From: Loktanella sp. S4079
GTDB lineage: Bacteria; Pseudomonadota; Alphaproteobacteria; Rhodobacterales; Rhodobacteraceae
DNA length: 64,000 bases
Direction of reading: 5' to 3'
Assembly (NCBI RefSeq): GCF_000967725.1
Contig: NZ_JXYE01000002.1
Location: 1,364,001-1,428,000 of the forward strand
Shown: piece by piece, positions 35,391 through 44,524 of the stretch
Layout: each line of letters opens with the position of its first letter
Numbering within the stretch: the first letter of the stretch is position 1
Made by a program: the position numbers and the translations under genes
Notes under the pieces: generated by a model
Told to the model about the DNA's origin: nothing
The model's database searches: none
Seen by the model: only the letters and a program-made list of their open reading frames with translations

Positions 35391-35861
35391 TCACCCGCCT
35401 TTGCGGTAGCGGTCTTCGATATCTTCGGCGAATTCCACGACACGTGCGCGGAATCGTTTGTTCAGCTTGGTCTTGGCCAACTTCATGGATTCAAGAACCA
35501 GCCGCGCAGTAAATGACTTTGACCGTAGTTCGACACCCACCAAGATACGCGTACGCGTGGGCGAAAGCGGAACAAGTTCGACATTCGTGCGAATCGTCAT
35601 ACCGTCCGAGGCCCCCGCAACGCTGTAGCCGACGGGCGATTCGATTTCTTCTAGCGTCGCGTCGAGTTTGCGATTACGGCCACGAAACTTGAATGCGATC
35701 TTCCATTGGGTGCCGACATCTGGCGTTCCCCCATTCTGGTCAACACGCGAAACCTGCGCCCCGTGGCGTAGGGCACGGCGCTCAAACGAGGCAAAATCGC
35801 TCACTTGACTGAACACGTAGTCAGCCGGAGCTTCGATATCCTCGCGCGTGCTAAATTTCAT
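35391..35861 (-). CDS. SRPBCC-family protein
   Basis: 156 aa with the START/polyketide-cyclase-like pattern. It begins MKFSTREDIEAPADYVFSQV, and the beta-rich middle (WKIAFKFRGRNRKLDATLEE) is followed by a long C-terminal helix. Such proteins bind hydrophobic ligands or act as cyclases; no specific role can be given. It ends 1 bp from the convergent pheA stop. It is followed upstream by nudC on the same strand, 38 bp away. Confidence 0.75.
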   Translation of the reverse strand: MKFSTREDIEAPADYVFSQVSDFASFERRALRHGAQVSRVDQNGGTPDVGTQWKIAFKFRGRNRKLDATLEEIESPVGYSVAGASDGMTIRTNVELVPLSPTRTRILVGVELRSKSFTARLVLESMKLAKTKLNKRFRARVVEFAEDIEDRYRKGG

Positions 35862-35899
35862 TTTGTTGATCCTTTGGGAACCGTCCTAGCGCTTATTGG

Positions 35900-36847
35900 T
35901 TAATCAAGTCGGTCTGCCAACCAGTTTTCTAATAAAAAACGTGCAATCGCACCTTTTCGGGCCGGAAGAATGTCAGGATGATGGCCTGTGAATGACAATG
36001 CTATCTCTTCCCGTGTGACCCAGCGCGCGTCTTCAATTTCGGCGGGATCAATGGTGATTTCCTCGCTGGTTGCTTCGCCTGCGCAGCCAGACATCAAAGA
36101 CGACGGGAATGGCCAAGGCTGGCTGGCCAAATAGCGCACAGGCCCGACTTGAATACCTGCTTCTTCTAGAACTTCGCGACGTACGGCGGCTTCGATCGTT
36201 TCTCCGGGTTCCACAAAACCTGCCAGCAAGGAATACATACCGTCGGGCCAGCCGGGGGAACGCCCCATCAAAACCGCATTGCCACGTGTGATCAGCATAA
36301 TCACCACCGGGTCCGTGCGCGGAAAATGATGGCCGCCGCAGCTTGGGCAATCGCGCTGCCACCCGCCCATGGCAAATTCGCTTTCGTTTCCGCATAGCGC
36401 ACAAAACCGATGCGAACGATGCCAGCCAAAGACTGCGCGCGCGGTCGCCGCCAATTCCGCGTCTCGCGCAGAAAGGCTGCTCATCACTGTACGCAATTCC
36501 ACAAAGGCGGCGTCTGATGGCATGGCGGGATGGTGCTGCTCGGATGCATCGGCAAAGCTGTTTAAGGCTTCTGCATCAACATCCTTCGGCGTCCACGACG
36601 ACAAATCCGCTGCGAATACAGGTCCCTCATCAAGTCCTAGAAAGATCAAACCTCGAGACGCATCCTGAAGAACCGGGTGATCATAGGGAACACGCACCAA
36701 AGTTCCGGCCTGCAACATCGGTTTGCCACGCCACAACAAGAGAACCTGAGTTGCCGAATCTGTTAATAAATCTGGGGCCTTGGCGCGCAAATGTGCCGCC
36801 CGATCTAGCCCAGAACCACCAAAAGTTACTGTTTCTGCAATTTTCAT
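35900..36847 (-). CDS. nudC: NADH pyrophosphatase / mRNA decapping Nudix hydrolase
   Basis: 315 aa with the three-part NudC layout: an N-terminal domain, a zinc ribbon CALCG-x-ES...CPSCG (about 150-175) and a Nudix domain. The Nudix box reads GFVEPGETIEAAVRREVLEE-AG with the NudC-specific SQPWPFPSSLM after it. It hydrolyses NAD(H) and removes NAD caps from RNA. The length is slightly over the enterobacterial form but usual for alphaproteobacteria. Confidence 0.93.
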   Translation of the reverse strand: MKIAETVTFGGSGLDRAAHLRAKAPDLLTDSATQVLLLWRGKPMLQAGTLVRVPYDHPVLQDASRGLIFLGLDEGPVFAADLSSWTPKDVDAEALNSFADASEQHHPAMPSDAAFVELRTVMSSLSARDAELAATARAVFGWHRSHRFCALCGNESEFAMGGWQRDCPSCGGHHFPRTDPVVIMLITRGNAVLMGRSPGWPDGMYSLLAGFVEPGETIEAAVRREVLEEAGIQVGPVRYLASQPWPFPSSLMSGCAGEATSEEITIDPAEIEDARWVTREEIALSFTGHHPDILPARKGAIARFLLENWLADRLD

Positions 36848-36936
36848 AGGACCGAAATGGCACGGTCGCGAGAGAAGTTCAATTTATTCTGCAAAAGGGC
36901 GCTGGTGCCTGCCGAAACACTGCCTATAGTTGCAGT

Positions 36937-38811
36937 ATGAATACCGAACTTGTTGCGTTTCACCAAAGCAAAGATAGGAACGTCATCCCGACGGGGCACC
37001 TACGTATTTTGGAAACAACGGATTTGCATATGCAAATCTTGGACTACGACTATTTTGCCGATCATCCTGACAGATCGACTGGTCTGGTGAACCTTGCCGA
37101 TACAATTGCAGAACTACGATCAGACAGCAACTTTACGACTTTGCTGCTCGACAACGGCGATTTTCTTCAGGGTAATCCGTTGGCCGATTACGTCGCTAGC
37201 CACGGGCAAGATGGTCAGCCACACCCAATGATCGCGGCAATGAACCTGCTTGGTTACGATGCCATTGGTTTGGGTAATCATGAATTTGATTATGGCGTGG
37301 ATTTCTTGCTCCAAACCTTATCGGATGCGCAGTTCCCGGTCACATGTGCCAACTTTCGACTGACTGATGGACGCGCGTTATCCCGGCCATATGCTATTCT
37401 AGACAGGAGAATTGAGTGCGACGACGGTATCACGCGCCCGATTAAGATCGGTGTCATCGGCTTTCTTCCGCCACAAGTTTCTGAATGGAATCCTGAGAAA
37501 CTCGACGGCGTTGTTCAGGTCGACGACATTGTATCAACTGCGCTGACCAATATCCCAAATCTAAAGGCCGAAGGAGCCGATATTATCGTTGCCCTCTGTC
37601 ATTCTGGAATTGGCGGGCAAGATCATGTCAATGGGATGGAAAACGCAGCTATTCCGCTCGCATCAATCGATAATATTGATGTGGTACTGGCAGGGCACAC
37701 CCACGAACTGTTCCCTGATCCGATGCGCGACAGTTCAGAAGTCGTCGATCCCGTTTTGGGTACATTACACGGAAAACCGACCGTTATGCCCGGTTTTTAC
37801 GGTAACCAGCTTGGGATTGTTGATCTCAAATTACGATGGGATCACGGTAAATGGCAGGTAGGTTGCCACCAATCACGCCTCGTCGCGGGCAAGTCTGCCC
37901 AACCGGCGGGTAGCACGCTGTCGCAAAAGCTACGTAAAGAGGTGGGTGCAGCCCATAGCGCAACGCTAAGCCATATCCGCAAACCCATCGCCTCAACCCG
38001 AAAACGCATCCACAGTTACTTTACGACCGTTGGACCAGACCTAAGCCAGCGTATTCTCGCCCGTGCACAGCGTGAATTCATCGAAACCGCCCTGATGGGG
38101 ACGCCCGCCGCAAGTTATCCGCTTTTGACTGCAACGGCGCCCTATCTGTTTGGCGGTCGTGCTGGCCCTGGTCACTATATCGACATCCCCGCAGGTCCAA
38201 TCGCGCTGCGCGATGCTGCTGCGATGTTTCCTTTTGCAGATAATCTATGTGCCGTGCGCCGGACCGGTGCGCAAATTCGTGCGTGGCTTGAACGCAGCGC
38301 CGCACATTATCACCAAGTGACAATTGGCGAGCACGAGCAGCCGCTGATCAACCTGCAAAGCCCCGGTTATAACTGTGATGTCATCCATGGGCTTTCCTAC
38401 GAAATCGACCTAAGCCAACCCGCGATGTTTAGCACCAATGGTGTCTTGCAAGACTCCAACGCCCAACGCATTCGCAATTTGACCTATCAGGCACAGCCGG
38501 TGACGGATGACGCTATGTTTATCGTCGCCGCCAATCGCTACCGGATCAACGGTGGTGGAGGGTTCGCGCGCTGTTGCGACGCAGACATCTTGTACGCGAG
38601 CCAAGATTCGCTGCGTGAAATATTGATCGGTTCGTTGCGCAAGCAACCCTGCATTGATGACTTGCCAGACCGGACTTGGCGGTTTCGCAATCTGCCAAAA
38701 ACTTCGGCCACCTTTCTATCTGCCCCTGCCGCGCGCGATCTTATGCCCGAACAGGTCAGCTATATTGGGCCAGCAGAAAACGGATTTGACCGCTATCGTT
38801 TTGCATTCTGA
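36937..38811 (+). CDS. cpdB: 2',3'-cyclic-nucleotide phosphodiesterase/3'-nucleotidase (CpdB-like)
   Basis: 624 aa. An N-terminal metallophosphoesterase domain carries ILETTDLHMQI, LLLDNGDFLQGNP, GLGNHEFDYG and VLAGHTHELFPD as metal-site motifs. A C-terminal 5'-nucleotidase domain includes LRDAAAMFPFADNL and FIVAANRYRINGGGGF. The protein resembles CpdB rather than UshA. No signal peptide is visible (start MNTELVAFHQSKDRN), which is odd for a normally periplasmic enzyme. It may be cytoplasmic or the true start may be missed. Confidence 0.87.
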   Translation: MNTELVAFHQSKDRNVIPTGHLRILETTDLHMQILDYDYFADHPDRSTGLVNLADTIAELRSDSNFTTLLLDNGDFLQGNPLADYVASHGQDGQPHPMIAAMNLLGYDAIGLGNHEFDYGVDFLLQTLSDAQFPVTCANFRLTDGRALSRPYAILDRRIECDDGITRPIKIGVIGFLPPQVSEWNPEKLDGVVQVDDIVSTALTNIPNLKAEGADIIVALCHSGIGGQDHVNGMENAAIPLASIDNIDVVLAGHTHELFPDPMRDSSEVVDPVLGTLHGKPTVMPGFYGNQLGIVDLKLRWDHGKWQVGCHQSRLVAGKSAQPAGSTLSQKLRKEVGAAHSATLSHIRKPIASTRKRIHSYFTTVGPDLSQRILARAQREFIETALMGTPAASYPLLTATAPYLFGGRAGPGHYIDIPAGPIALRDAAAMFPFADNLCAVRRTGAQIRAWLERSAAHYHQVTIGEHEQPLINLQSPGYNCDVIHGLSYEIDLSQPAMFSTNGVLQDSNAQRIRNLTYQAQPVTDDAMFIVAANRYRINGGGGFARCCDADILYASQDSLREILIGSLRKQPCIDDLPDRTWRFRNLPKTSATFLSAPAARDLMPEQVSYIGPAENGFDRYRFAF

Positions 38812-38848
38812 CGCTTGCGTTGCGGTGTTCGCAACACTATATGACCCC

Positions 38849-38944
38849 TGAGAGGTTGGCGCGGGCAAGTGCCTCGCCAACCTGGTCAGGTCCGGAAGGA
38901 AGCAGCCACAACGAGCCCCACTTGGGTCGATGTCCAACCTCTCA
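38849..38944 (+). ncRNA. ffs: Signal recognition particle RNA, bacterial small type
   Basis: The closing stem GAGAGGTTGG / CCAACCTCTC (38850-38859 with 38934-38943) pairs perfectly. The apical domain shows the universal Ffh-binding sequence GGTCAGGTCCGGAAGGAAGC with AGCC following. The ~96-nt length fits the 4.5S class. It sits alone between cpdB and rsgA. Confidence 0.93.
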
Positions 38945-39055
38945 CCTTTCCTAAAATGATTGTGCAGGCGTGAAACCCACGCAAAATCGCTTTCCTCTGC
39001 ACGGCGAGGTCGGTAGTGTCAGCCGCGGCCATCATCCTTTGGCGGAGACAATCCA

Positions 39056-40087
39056 TTGACACAGCTCACACGCGACGATCTTGGCTGGTCGCAGTTCTTT
39101 TTCGCGCAGCTCGACGCCGAAGACCTAAACAGTCAGATCCCTGCCCGCATTGCAAATGTGCACCGTGATCGCGTCGTTGGATTATCAGAGCAAGGTTCGC
39201 TTGAGCTCACGCTTGATCCCGGGATTACGACCGCAGCAGTTGCCGTGGGGGATTGGGTCCTCACCATCCCCAAACAACATCGGGTTACGCGCGTTTTGGA
39301 CCGCAAAACCGAACTGTCGCGTGGCACAGAATTCCACAGCGGCGAGAAACAATTGATCGCCGCGAACATTGATACGCTCTTTATCACCACATCATGCAAC
39401 GACGATTTCAACGTCGCCCGGCTAGAGAGATATCTAGCCCTTGCGCATGATGCGCTGATTACGCCGGTCATCTTGATTACCAAAGCCGATGAATGCGACG
39501 ACCCTGACCGCTATATTGGCCAAGCATCTGCATTGGGGCGTGACCTGATGGTTGTCGCTGTCAACGCAAAATCCGACGATATGGCCGCAGTCTTATCGCC
39601 ATGGTGTGGACCGGGCGAAACCGTTGCGTTGACTGGTTCGTCTGGCGTTGGGAAAACCACCATCGCGAATAAGCTTACGGGTGGAAACGCTCTTACCCAA
39701 GACATTCGCCAAGACGATGCACGCGGTCGGCACACCACCACAGGTCGTTCGCTGCACGCAATCCCAACAGGTGGTTGGCTTATTGATACACCGGGCATGC
39801 GGGGGCTTGGCCTTGCCGAAGTCGCCTATGGAATTGACGCAACTTTCCCTGAGATTTCCGAACTTGCCTCGCAATGCAAATTCCGTGATTGCGCCCACGA
39901 AAGCGAACCGGGTTGCAAGGTCCAAGCCGCTATTCAAGCGGGTGAAATCGATCCCGAACGGCTGCGTCGGTTTAACAAGCTGAAACGTGAAAACACGCAA
40001 GCAACCGAAACGATTGCGCAAGCGCGGGACCGCTCCAAGAAACTCAGCAAACGTATCAAGAGCGCGACCAAAAAGAAAAAGCGTTAG
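39056..40087 (+). CDS. rsgA: Ribosome small-subunit-dependent GTPase A
   Basis: 343-aa circularly permuted GTPase that helps mature the 30S subunit. After the N-terminal OB fold come G4 (ITKADE), then G1 GSSGVGKTT and G3 DTPGMRGLG, in permuted order. A C-terminal zinc site reads CKFRDCAHESEPGC, and a basic tail follows (KRIKSATKKKKR). The start is TTG 39056 with GGCGGAGACAATCCA before it; no ATG lies near. Its stop overlaps the convergent phosphatase stop by two bases. Confidence 0.93.
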   Translation: MTQLTRDDLGWSQFFFAQLDAEDLNSQIPARIANVHRDRVVGLSEQGSLELTLDPGITTAAVAVGDWVLTIPKQHRVTRVLDRKTELSRGTEFHSGEKQLIAANIDTLFITTSCNDDFNVARLERYLALAHDALITPVILITKADECDDPDRYIGQASALGRDLMVVAVNAKSDDMAAVLSPWCGPGETVALTGSSGVGKTTIANKLTGGNALTQDIRQDDARGRHTTTGRSLHAIPTGGWLIDTPGMRGLGLAEVAYGIDATFPEISELASQCKFRDCAHESEPGCKVQAAIQAGEIDPERLRRFNKLKRENTQATETIAQARDRSKKLSKRIKSATKKKKR

Positions 40088-40569
40088 CCCGCATCTTGCA
40101 TTGCCCAGCGCATTTGGTCTGCTGTCTCAACCGCGCAGGGCCGAATGCTGCGCAACCTTTTCAGCGCGTTGTTCGGTGCTTCGCCACCGGCAATCATTAG
40201 ACGTAGTGCCAGCATTCCCGATCGGCCGCATCCTCCACGGCAGTGCACAAGCACATGTTCAGCATTTTCCAAACGGCCCAAAACGTTTTCGCGTAGCGTA
40301 GACCAATCAAGCGTATCGGGGGTCGAAAAATCAGGAACTGGCAAGTGCAGCCAGTCGATCCCCATCTGTACCAGATCTGTTCGCATGTTCGCGGTGCCCA
40401 ATGCCTGCAATTCATCCACGGTGGTCATTGTGATGACCAACCGCGCACCCCATTCAGCGATCTGAGAAATATCCGTCGCAAAGTCACCGTTCGCGCCCGG
40501 TGCCGGGGCAATGGCCAAACAGCCACCGCCCAACGGGATCTTATGCAACGCAAAATCACCCAAGCCCAT
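40084..40569 (-). CDS. Dual-specificity/tyrosine phosphatase-like protein
   Basis: 161 aa. The active-site loop HCRGGCGRSG places Cys110 and Arg116 in the C-x5-R arrangement of cysteine phosphatases, with a likely general acid at Asp80 (LPVPDFSTP). It resembles the CDKN3-type dual-specificity branch. ATG 40569 overlaps the 3' end of the ankyrin gene by 14 bp (ATGGGCTTGGGTGA), so the two are translationally coupled. The substrate is unknown. A longer frame to 40674 would lie inside the ankyrin gene and is not favoured. Confidence 0.78.
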   Translation of the reverse strand: MGLGDFALHKIPLGGGCLAIAPAPGANGDFATDISQIAEWGARLVITMTTVDELQALGTANMRTDLVQMGIDWLHLPVPDFSTPDTLDWSTLRENVLGRLENAEHVLVHCRGGCGRSGMLALRLMIAGGEAPNNALKRLRSIRPCAVETADQMRWAMQDAG

Positions 40570-42055
40570 CACCGACAACTTGGCCCGGATGCGCCTCGGC
40601 CCAATCCCCAAGAAAAGACGCAACCTCTGGGTTTCCGGCAAATTTGATCGCGCGGCGCGGCAGGGCAACGCCATGTTCTAGAACGATTTTCAGACAACCA
40701 AGATGGTCACGTGTCGACCGTTCCGGGCAATTTTCCGAGCCATGAATAATTGTCCCCAGCAAGGTTCCACCAAAGCCATTCACATAGCTTAGGTCAGGCC
40801 CCAGCTTGAGAAAGTATTCCAAGACATCCACCAAACCATTCCACCCGGCATGCTGCACAGGTGGCACGCCTTGCTGGTCTGGTACATCCCACGGCATACC
40901 CGCATCAACCAAAGCACGGATATGATCCATCCGCCCCTGAATTGGAACCAATTCATGTAGCAGGAATTTATAGGCACCGCGCAATTGCGCTGGATCAATC
41001 CAGCGCCCTTTGGTGGCCACACCGTTCACGCAGTCGGACAATATCTGCTCGACCTCGGACAATGCTGTAGCGGCCCCCGATTGCGCTAGCGCCTCTGCCA
41101 AATCCTCATTTCCAAACACCTTTGCCGCGGCATAAGGGCTGGTCCCCATCACGGGCGTTTGCGTGTCCGCGCCAGCCCCAAGCAACAACGAAATGACCGC
41201 TGGCGGAGACTGACGGCATGCTGCATGAAATAACGCGGACATTCCATCGTCCGGCTTGGCACCCGCGTCCAGCAAAAGCTTGATAGCTTGCGCATCGTGA
41301 AAATCCATCGCGCGAAATAACGCATTTGTCCCGACCGGGTTCGCGCCATACTCAAGCAACAAACGCAATCCGTCGTGATGGCCGAGTTCCGTCGCATGAT
41401 AGAGGCTTTCGCCATCATCCGGGTTTGCACCATGCGCCAAAAGCCAACGCGCCAATGGCATATTCCCCGCAAAACCCAGCGCCCCATAAAGCGCTGATAA
41501 TGTTTCTGCTCCGTCTCGCTGCGCGGAATAGCTGTCGTTCACGTCGGCACCCGCACGAAGCAAAGTGTCCGCGATGGCGATCATTTGGTCTTCTTTGCCC
41601 GGCCAAACCGACAGCATCCGCGAATACGCAAGATGCAGCATGGGGCGACGCCCCTGTATGGATTTGGTCGCGCGCTCTGGACTGCGGGCAATCACCCTTG
41701 CGACGGCCTCTGCGTCATAAAGTGCGATCTGCAACGCCAGATCGTCACCCGCCAGATCCGGTGTCTCGTCCAATAGCTGCAACACCAAATTGGTTTGCCC
41801 ATGTGCGACCGCACTACGCAGGCGCTGCTGTTTTGCAACGCGATCTAACCCATGCAACTCAACCGAGGCCTTTAGCTCCGGCCAGCGTGTAAAGCCATTC
41901 TCGCGGGCGATGACATGCAAAAAATCGGCACGTTTACGCGGTTCATCACGCAGTCGAACCATTTGAATACGTTGCCGCGCGTTGGCATCGCCAGATTGAT
42001 AAAGACGTTGAAGAATTTTGGCCTGCTGTCGCAGCCCTGCTAAAGGATCTGTCAT
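40556..42055 (-). CDS. Ankyrin-repeat protein
   Basis: About 499 aa, soluble, without signal peptide. Several ankyrin-like units are visible, such as LLRAGADVNDS, LLAHGANPDDGES, LLLEYGANPVGTNALF, LLLDAGAKPDDGMSALFHAA and LLLGAGADTQTP. These are spaced by about 33 residues from roughly 150 to 330, with weaker units toward the end. Start ATG 42055 follows GAGGAAGCCA; GTG 42067 is possible. Such repeats bind proteins. Coupling to a phosphatase gene suggests the partner or client of that enzyme, which is inference. Confidence 0.82.
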   Translation of the reverse strand: MTDPLAGLRQQAKILQRLYQSGDANARQRIQMVRLRDEPRKRADFLHVIARENGFTRWPELKASVELHGLDRVAKQQRLRSAVAHGQTNLVLQLLDETPDLAGDDLALQIALYDAEAVARVIARSPERATKSIQGRRPMLHLAYSRMLSVWPGKEDQMIAIADTLLRAGADVNDSYSAQRDGAETLSALYGALGFAGNMPLARWLLAHGANPDDGESLYHATELGHHDGLRLLLEYGANPVGTNALFRAMDFHDAQAIKLLLDAGAKPDDGMSALFHAACRQSPPAVISLLLGAGADTQTPVMGTSPYAAAKVFGNEDLAEALAQSGAATALSEVEQILSDCVNGVATKGRWIDPAQLRGAYKFLLHELVPIQGRMDHIRALVDAGMPWDVPDQQGVPPVQHAGWNGLVDVLEYFLKLGPDLSYVNGFGGTLLGTIIHGSENCPERSTRDHLGCLKIVLEHGVALPRRAIKFAGNPEVASFLGDWAEAHPGQVVGDGLG

Positions 42056-42288
42056 TGGCTTCCTCACCAGATCGGCCCGCAGGTTCGCTTATTCGGGCAA
42101 ATGAGAAAAACCACAGATATGGGTCATTCAGTTTAGCTTCAGGTGCTCAATGCTTTCCGCGAACCATGGGTGCCGCCTGATACCGACACGCAAATGATAG
42201 ACCTACCGCCGACGCCAGTCAAACAGGTGGACGTTGGCGGCCTGCCCCCTTAGGCTGGCGCGTGAAAGAATCCACGCTAAAGGCCGAT

Positions 42289-44046
42289 ATGACCGACACA
42301 CCCGCCTATCAAGTGCTCGCACGTAAGTACCGGCCTGAAACCTTTGCAGATCTTGTCGGCCAAGATGCCATGGTCCGCACGCTCAAGAACGCATTCGAAG
42401 CAGATCGGATCGCGCAGGCGTTTATCATGACGGGTATTCGCGGGACCGGCAAAACCACTACGGCGCGGATTATTGCCAAGGGCATGAACTGCATCGGTCC
42501 AGACGGCAATGGCGGACCAACAACGGACCCCTGCGGCGAATGCGAACACTGCACCGCCATTATGGAGGGACGCCACGTCGATGTGATGGAAATGGACGCC
42601 GCATCTCGAACAGGTGTTGGTGACATCCGTGAAATCATCGACAGCGTGCACTATCGCGCGGCCTCGGCCCGTTTTAAAATCTACATCATCGACGAAGTTC
42701 ACATGCTGTCTAAGAACGCGTTTAACGCGCTACTAAAGACGCTTGAAGAACCGCCCGCGCATGTCAAATTTATCTTTGCGACAACCGAAATCCGGCAGGT
42801 TCCTGTCACCGTCTTGTCGCGCTGTCAGCGCTTTGATCTGCGCCGAATTGAACCGGAAATCATGATCGTCCTCTTGCGCAAAATCGCCACAGGCGAAAAC
42901 GCAGAGATTAGTGATGATGCGCTCGCATTGATTACCCGCGCGGCCGAAGGGTCAGCACGCGATGCGACGTCTCTCTTGGATCAGGCCATTTCCCATGGGG
43001 CGGGTGAAACCACGGCCGATCAGGTCCGCGCCATGCTGGGCCTTGCAGATCGCGGACGCGTTCTTGACCTGTTCGATCTGATCATGCGCGGTCAAGCTGC
43101 CGAAGCACTAACCGAATTGTCGGCCCAATATGCAGACGGCGCTGACCCGATGGCTGTGCTACGCGACCTCGCCGAGGTATGCCATTGGGTGAGCGTGATC
43201 AAAATCACCCCCGAAGCCGCCGAAGACCCAACCATAAGTCCCGACGAACGGACACGCGGTCAAGCCATGGCGGCTGACCTTCCCATGCGCGTGATGTCGC
43301 GGATGTGGCAAATGCTGCTCAAGGCCTTGGAAGAGGTCGCAATGGCACCAAACGCAATGATGGCCGCGGAAATGGCTGTGATCAGACTCACCCATGTGGC
43401 TGATTTACCAACACCCGATGAGCTGGTGCGCAAGTTGCAAAATGCAACGCCACCGCCAAATGGGGGTCCATCCGGTGGACGGCCAGCGCCTGCGACGAAC
43501 GCTGGCGCGACAAATGCGATGGCTTCAACACCTGCGCCAACCCACAGTGGACCAACTGGGCCTTCGGCGTCTGGGGCACAAACGGCAGTCGCCCTGGCCA
43601 GTGATGCCTTGCAACACTATGCGCGGTTTACAGATGTTGTTGAACTGATCCGCCGTCACCGCGACGTCAAGCTCTTGGTCGAAGTTGAAACAGGGCTTAG
43701 GCTCGTCAGTTATCAACCGGGCAGAATTGAGGTCCACCCCACAGCCGACGCCGCACCTGATCTGGTTGGCCGTTTGGGATCACGCTTGCAGGCATGGTCA
43801 GGCAATCGTTGGGTAATCACCGTGCGCAACGAAGGTGGCGAACCCACAATTGCCGAGGTCCGCGACGCCGCTGAAAACGCTATTAAACAAGAGGCACTGG
43901 CGCATCCACTGGTACAGGCCGTCATCAGCGCCTTTCCCAAGGCTCGGATCACCGACATCCGCACAGAGGCAGACAAGGCCCAAGACGCGCTCGAAGATGC
44001 GCTTCCCGAAGTTGATGACGAATGGGACCCATTCGACGAAGACTAG
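42289..44046 (+). CDS. dnaX: DNA polymerase III subunits gamma/tau
   Basis: Clamp-loader ATPase, 585 aa. Walker A GIRGTGKT (49-56) is followed by a zinc module (CGECEHC with the earlier MNC), then IDEVHMLSKNAFNALLKTLE and the arginine-finger SRC region. A Pro/Ala-rich linker (about 395-440) precedes the tau C-terminal part, which ends EVDDEWDPFDED. ATG 42289 is preferred over GTG 42262 because AAAGG sits before it and MTDTPAYQVLARKYRP fits the family. It is first of dnaX-ybaB-recR. Confidence 0.94.
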   Translation: MTDTPAYQVLARKYRPETFADLVGQDAMVRTLKNAFEADRIAQAFIMTGIRGTGKTTTARIIAKGMNCIGPDGNGGPTTDPCGECEHCTAIMEGRHVDVMEMDAASRTGVGDIREIIDSVHYRAASARFKIYIIDEVHMLSKNAFNALLKTLEEPPAHVKFIFATTEIRQVPVTVLSRCQRFDLRRIEPEIMIVLLRKIATGENAEISDDALALITRAAEGSARDATSLLDQAISHGAGETTADQVRAMLGLADRGRVLDLFDLIMRGQAAEALTELSAQYADGADPMAVLRDLAEVCHWVSVIKITPEAAEDPTISPDERTRGQAMAADLPMRVMSRMWQMLLKALEEVAMAPNAMMAAEMAVIRLTHVADLPTPDELVRKLQNATPPPNGGPSGGRPAPATNAGATNAMASTPAPTHSGPTGPSASGAQTAVALASDALQHYARFTDVVELIRRHRDVKLLVEVETGLRLVSYQPGRIEVHPTADAAPDLVGRLGSRLQAWSGNRWVITVRNEGGEPTIAEVRDAAENAIKQEALAHPLVQAVISAFPKARITDIRTEADKAQDALEDALPEVDDEWDPFDED

Positions 44047-44107
44047 AATGCGTTGCCAATCGGTGGGGATGGCCCTATCTGATGCCCAACGAGACAGGAG
44101 ATTGAAC

Positions 44108-44452
44108 ATGCTCAAAGGACTAGGCGGTCTTGGTGATATGGCCAAGATGATGAAACAAGCCCAAGAAATGCAGGGCAAAGTGACACAAATGCAAGCCGAT
44201 CTTGAAAATGTGCTTGTTGAAGGCGTGAGCGGCGCGGGCTTGGTCAAAGCCACCGCGACAGCCAAGGGCGAGTTGAAAGCGCTGGATATTGATCCTTCCA
44301 TCTTTAACGGCGACGAAAAAGAAGTTGTCGAAGACCTCATTCTCGCGGCAATCAAAGATGCGCAATCCAAAGCCGCAGAACGCAGCCAGCAGGAAATGGC
44401 AAAAATGGCCGAGGAAATGGGGCTGCCCGCAGGAATGAACCTGCCATTCTAA
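44108..44452 (+). CDS. ybaB: YbaB/EbfC family nucleoid-associated protein
   Basis: 114 aa. It begins MLKGLGGLGDMAKMMKQAQE and continues with the helical stretch and VEGVSGAGLVKATA core typical of YbaB/EbfC DNA-binding dimers. AGGAGATTGAAC precedes the ATG. The frame is open upstream into dnaX but only as a shadow. The order dnaX-ybaB-recR is conserved across many bacteria. A pair of palindromes lies right after its stop. Confidence 0.94.
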   Translation: MLKGLGGLGDMAKMMKQAQEMQGKVTQMQADLENVLVEGVSGAGLVKATATAKGELKALDIDPSIFNGDEKEVVEDLILAAIKDAQSKAAERSQQEMAKMAEEMGLPAGMNLPF

Positions 44453-44456
44453 TCCA

Positions 44457-44507
44457 CCCTGAATTTAGCTAAATTCAGGGACAGAACAAATTTAGCTAAA
44501 TTTGTTC
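44457..44507. repeat. Pair of perfect palindromes between ybaB and recR
   Basis: Two perfect 24-bp palindromes, 3 bp apart: 44457-44480 (half-site CCCTGAATTTAG) and 44484-44507 (half-site GAACAAATTTAG). They share the core AATTTAGCTAAATT. The arrangement parallels the pair at 3797-3861, whose cores are AATTTTC and GAATTTTCT. The stretch is transcribed if ybaB-recR is an operon and would fold into two strong hairpins. Confidence 0.85.
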
Positions 44508-44524
44508 GCTACACCGGGAACGCA

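Noticed and set aside
41326..41892. 188-codon frame antisense to the ankyrin gene
   Set aside because: Composition is typical of a shadow frame and the sense strand shows regular ankyrin units.
42289..44046. Programmed frameshift site in dnaX making a short gamma form
   Set aside because: I saw no A-AAA-AAG-type slippery run with a following hairpin in the middle of the gene.
43835..44107. Upstream extension of ybaB into dnaX
   Set aside because: It is a shadow of the dnaX C-terminus; YbaB begins at 44108.
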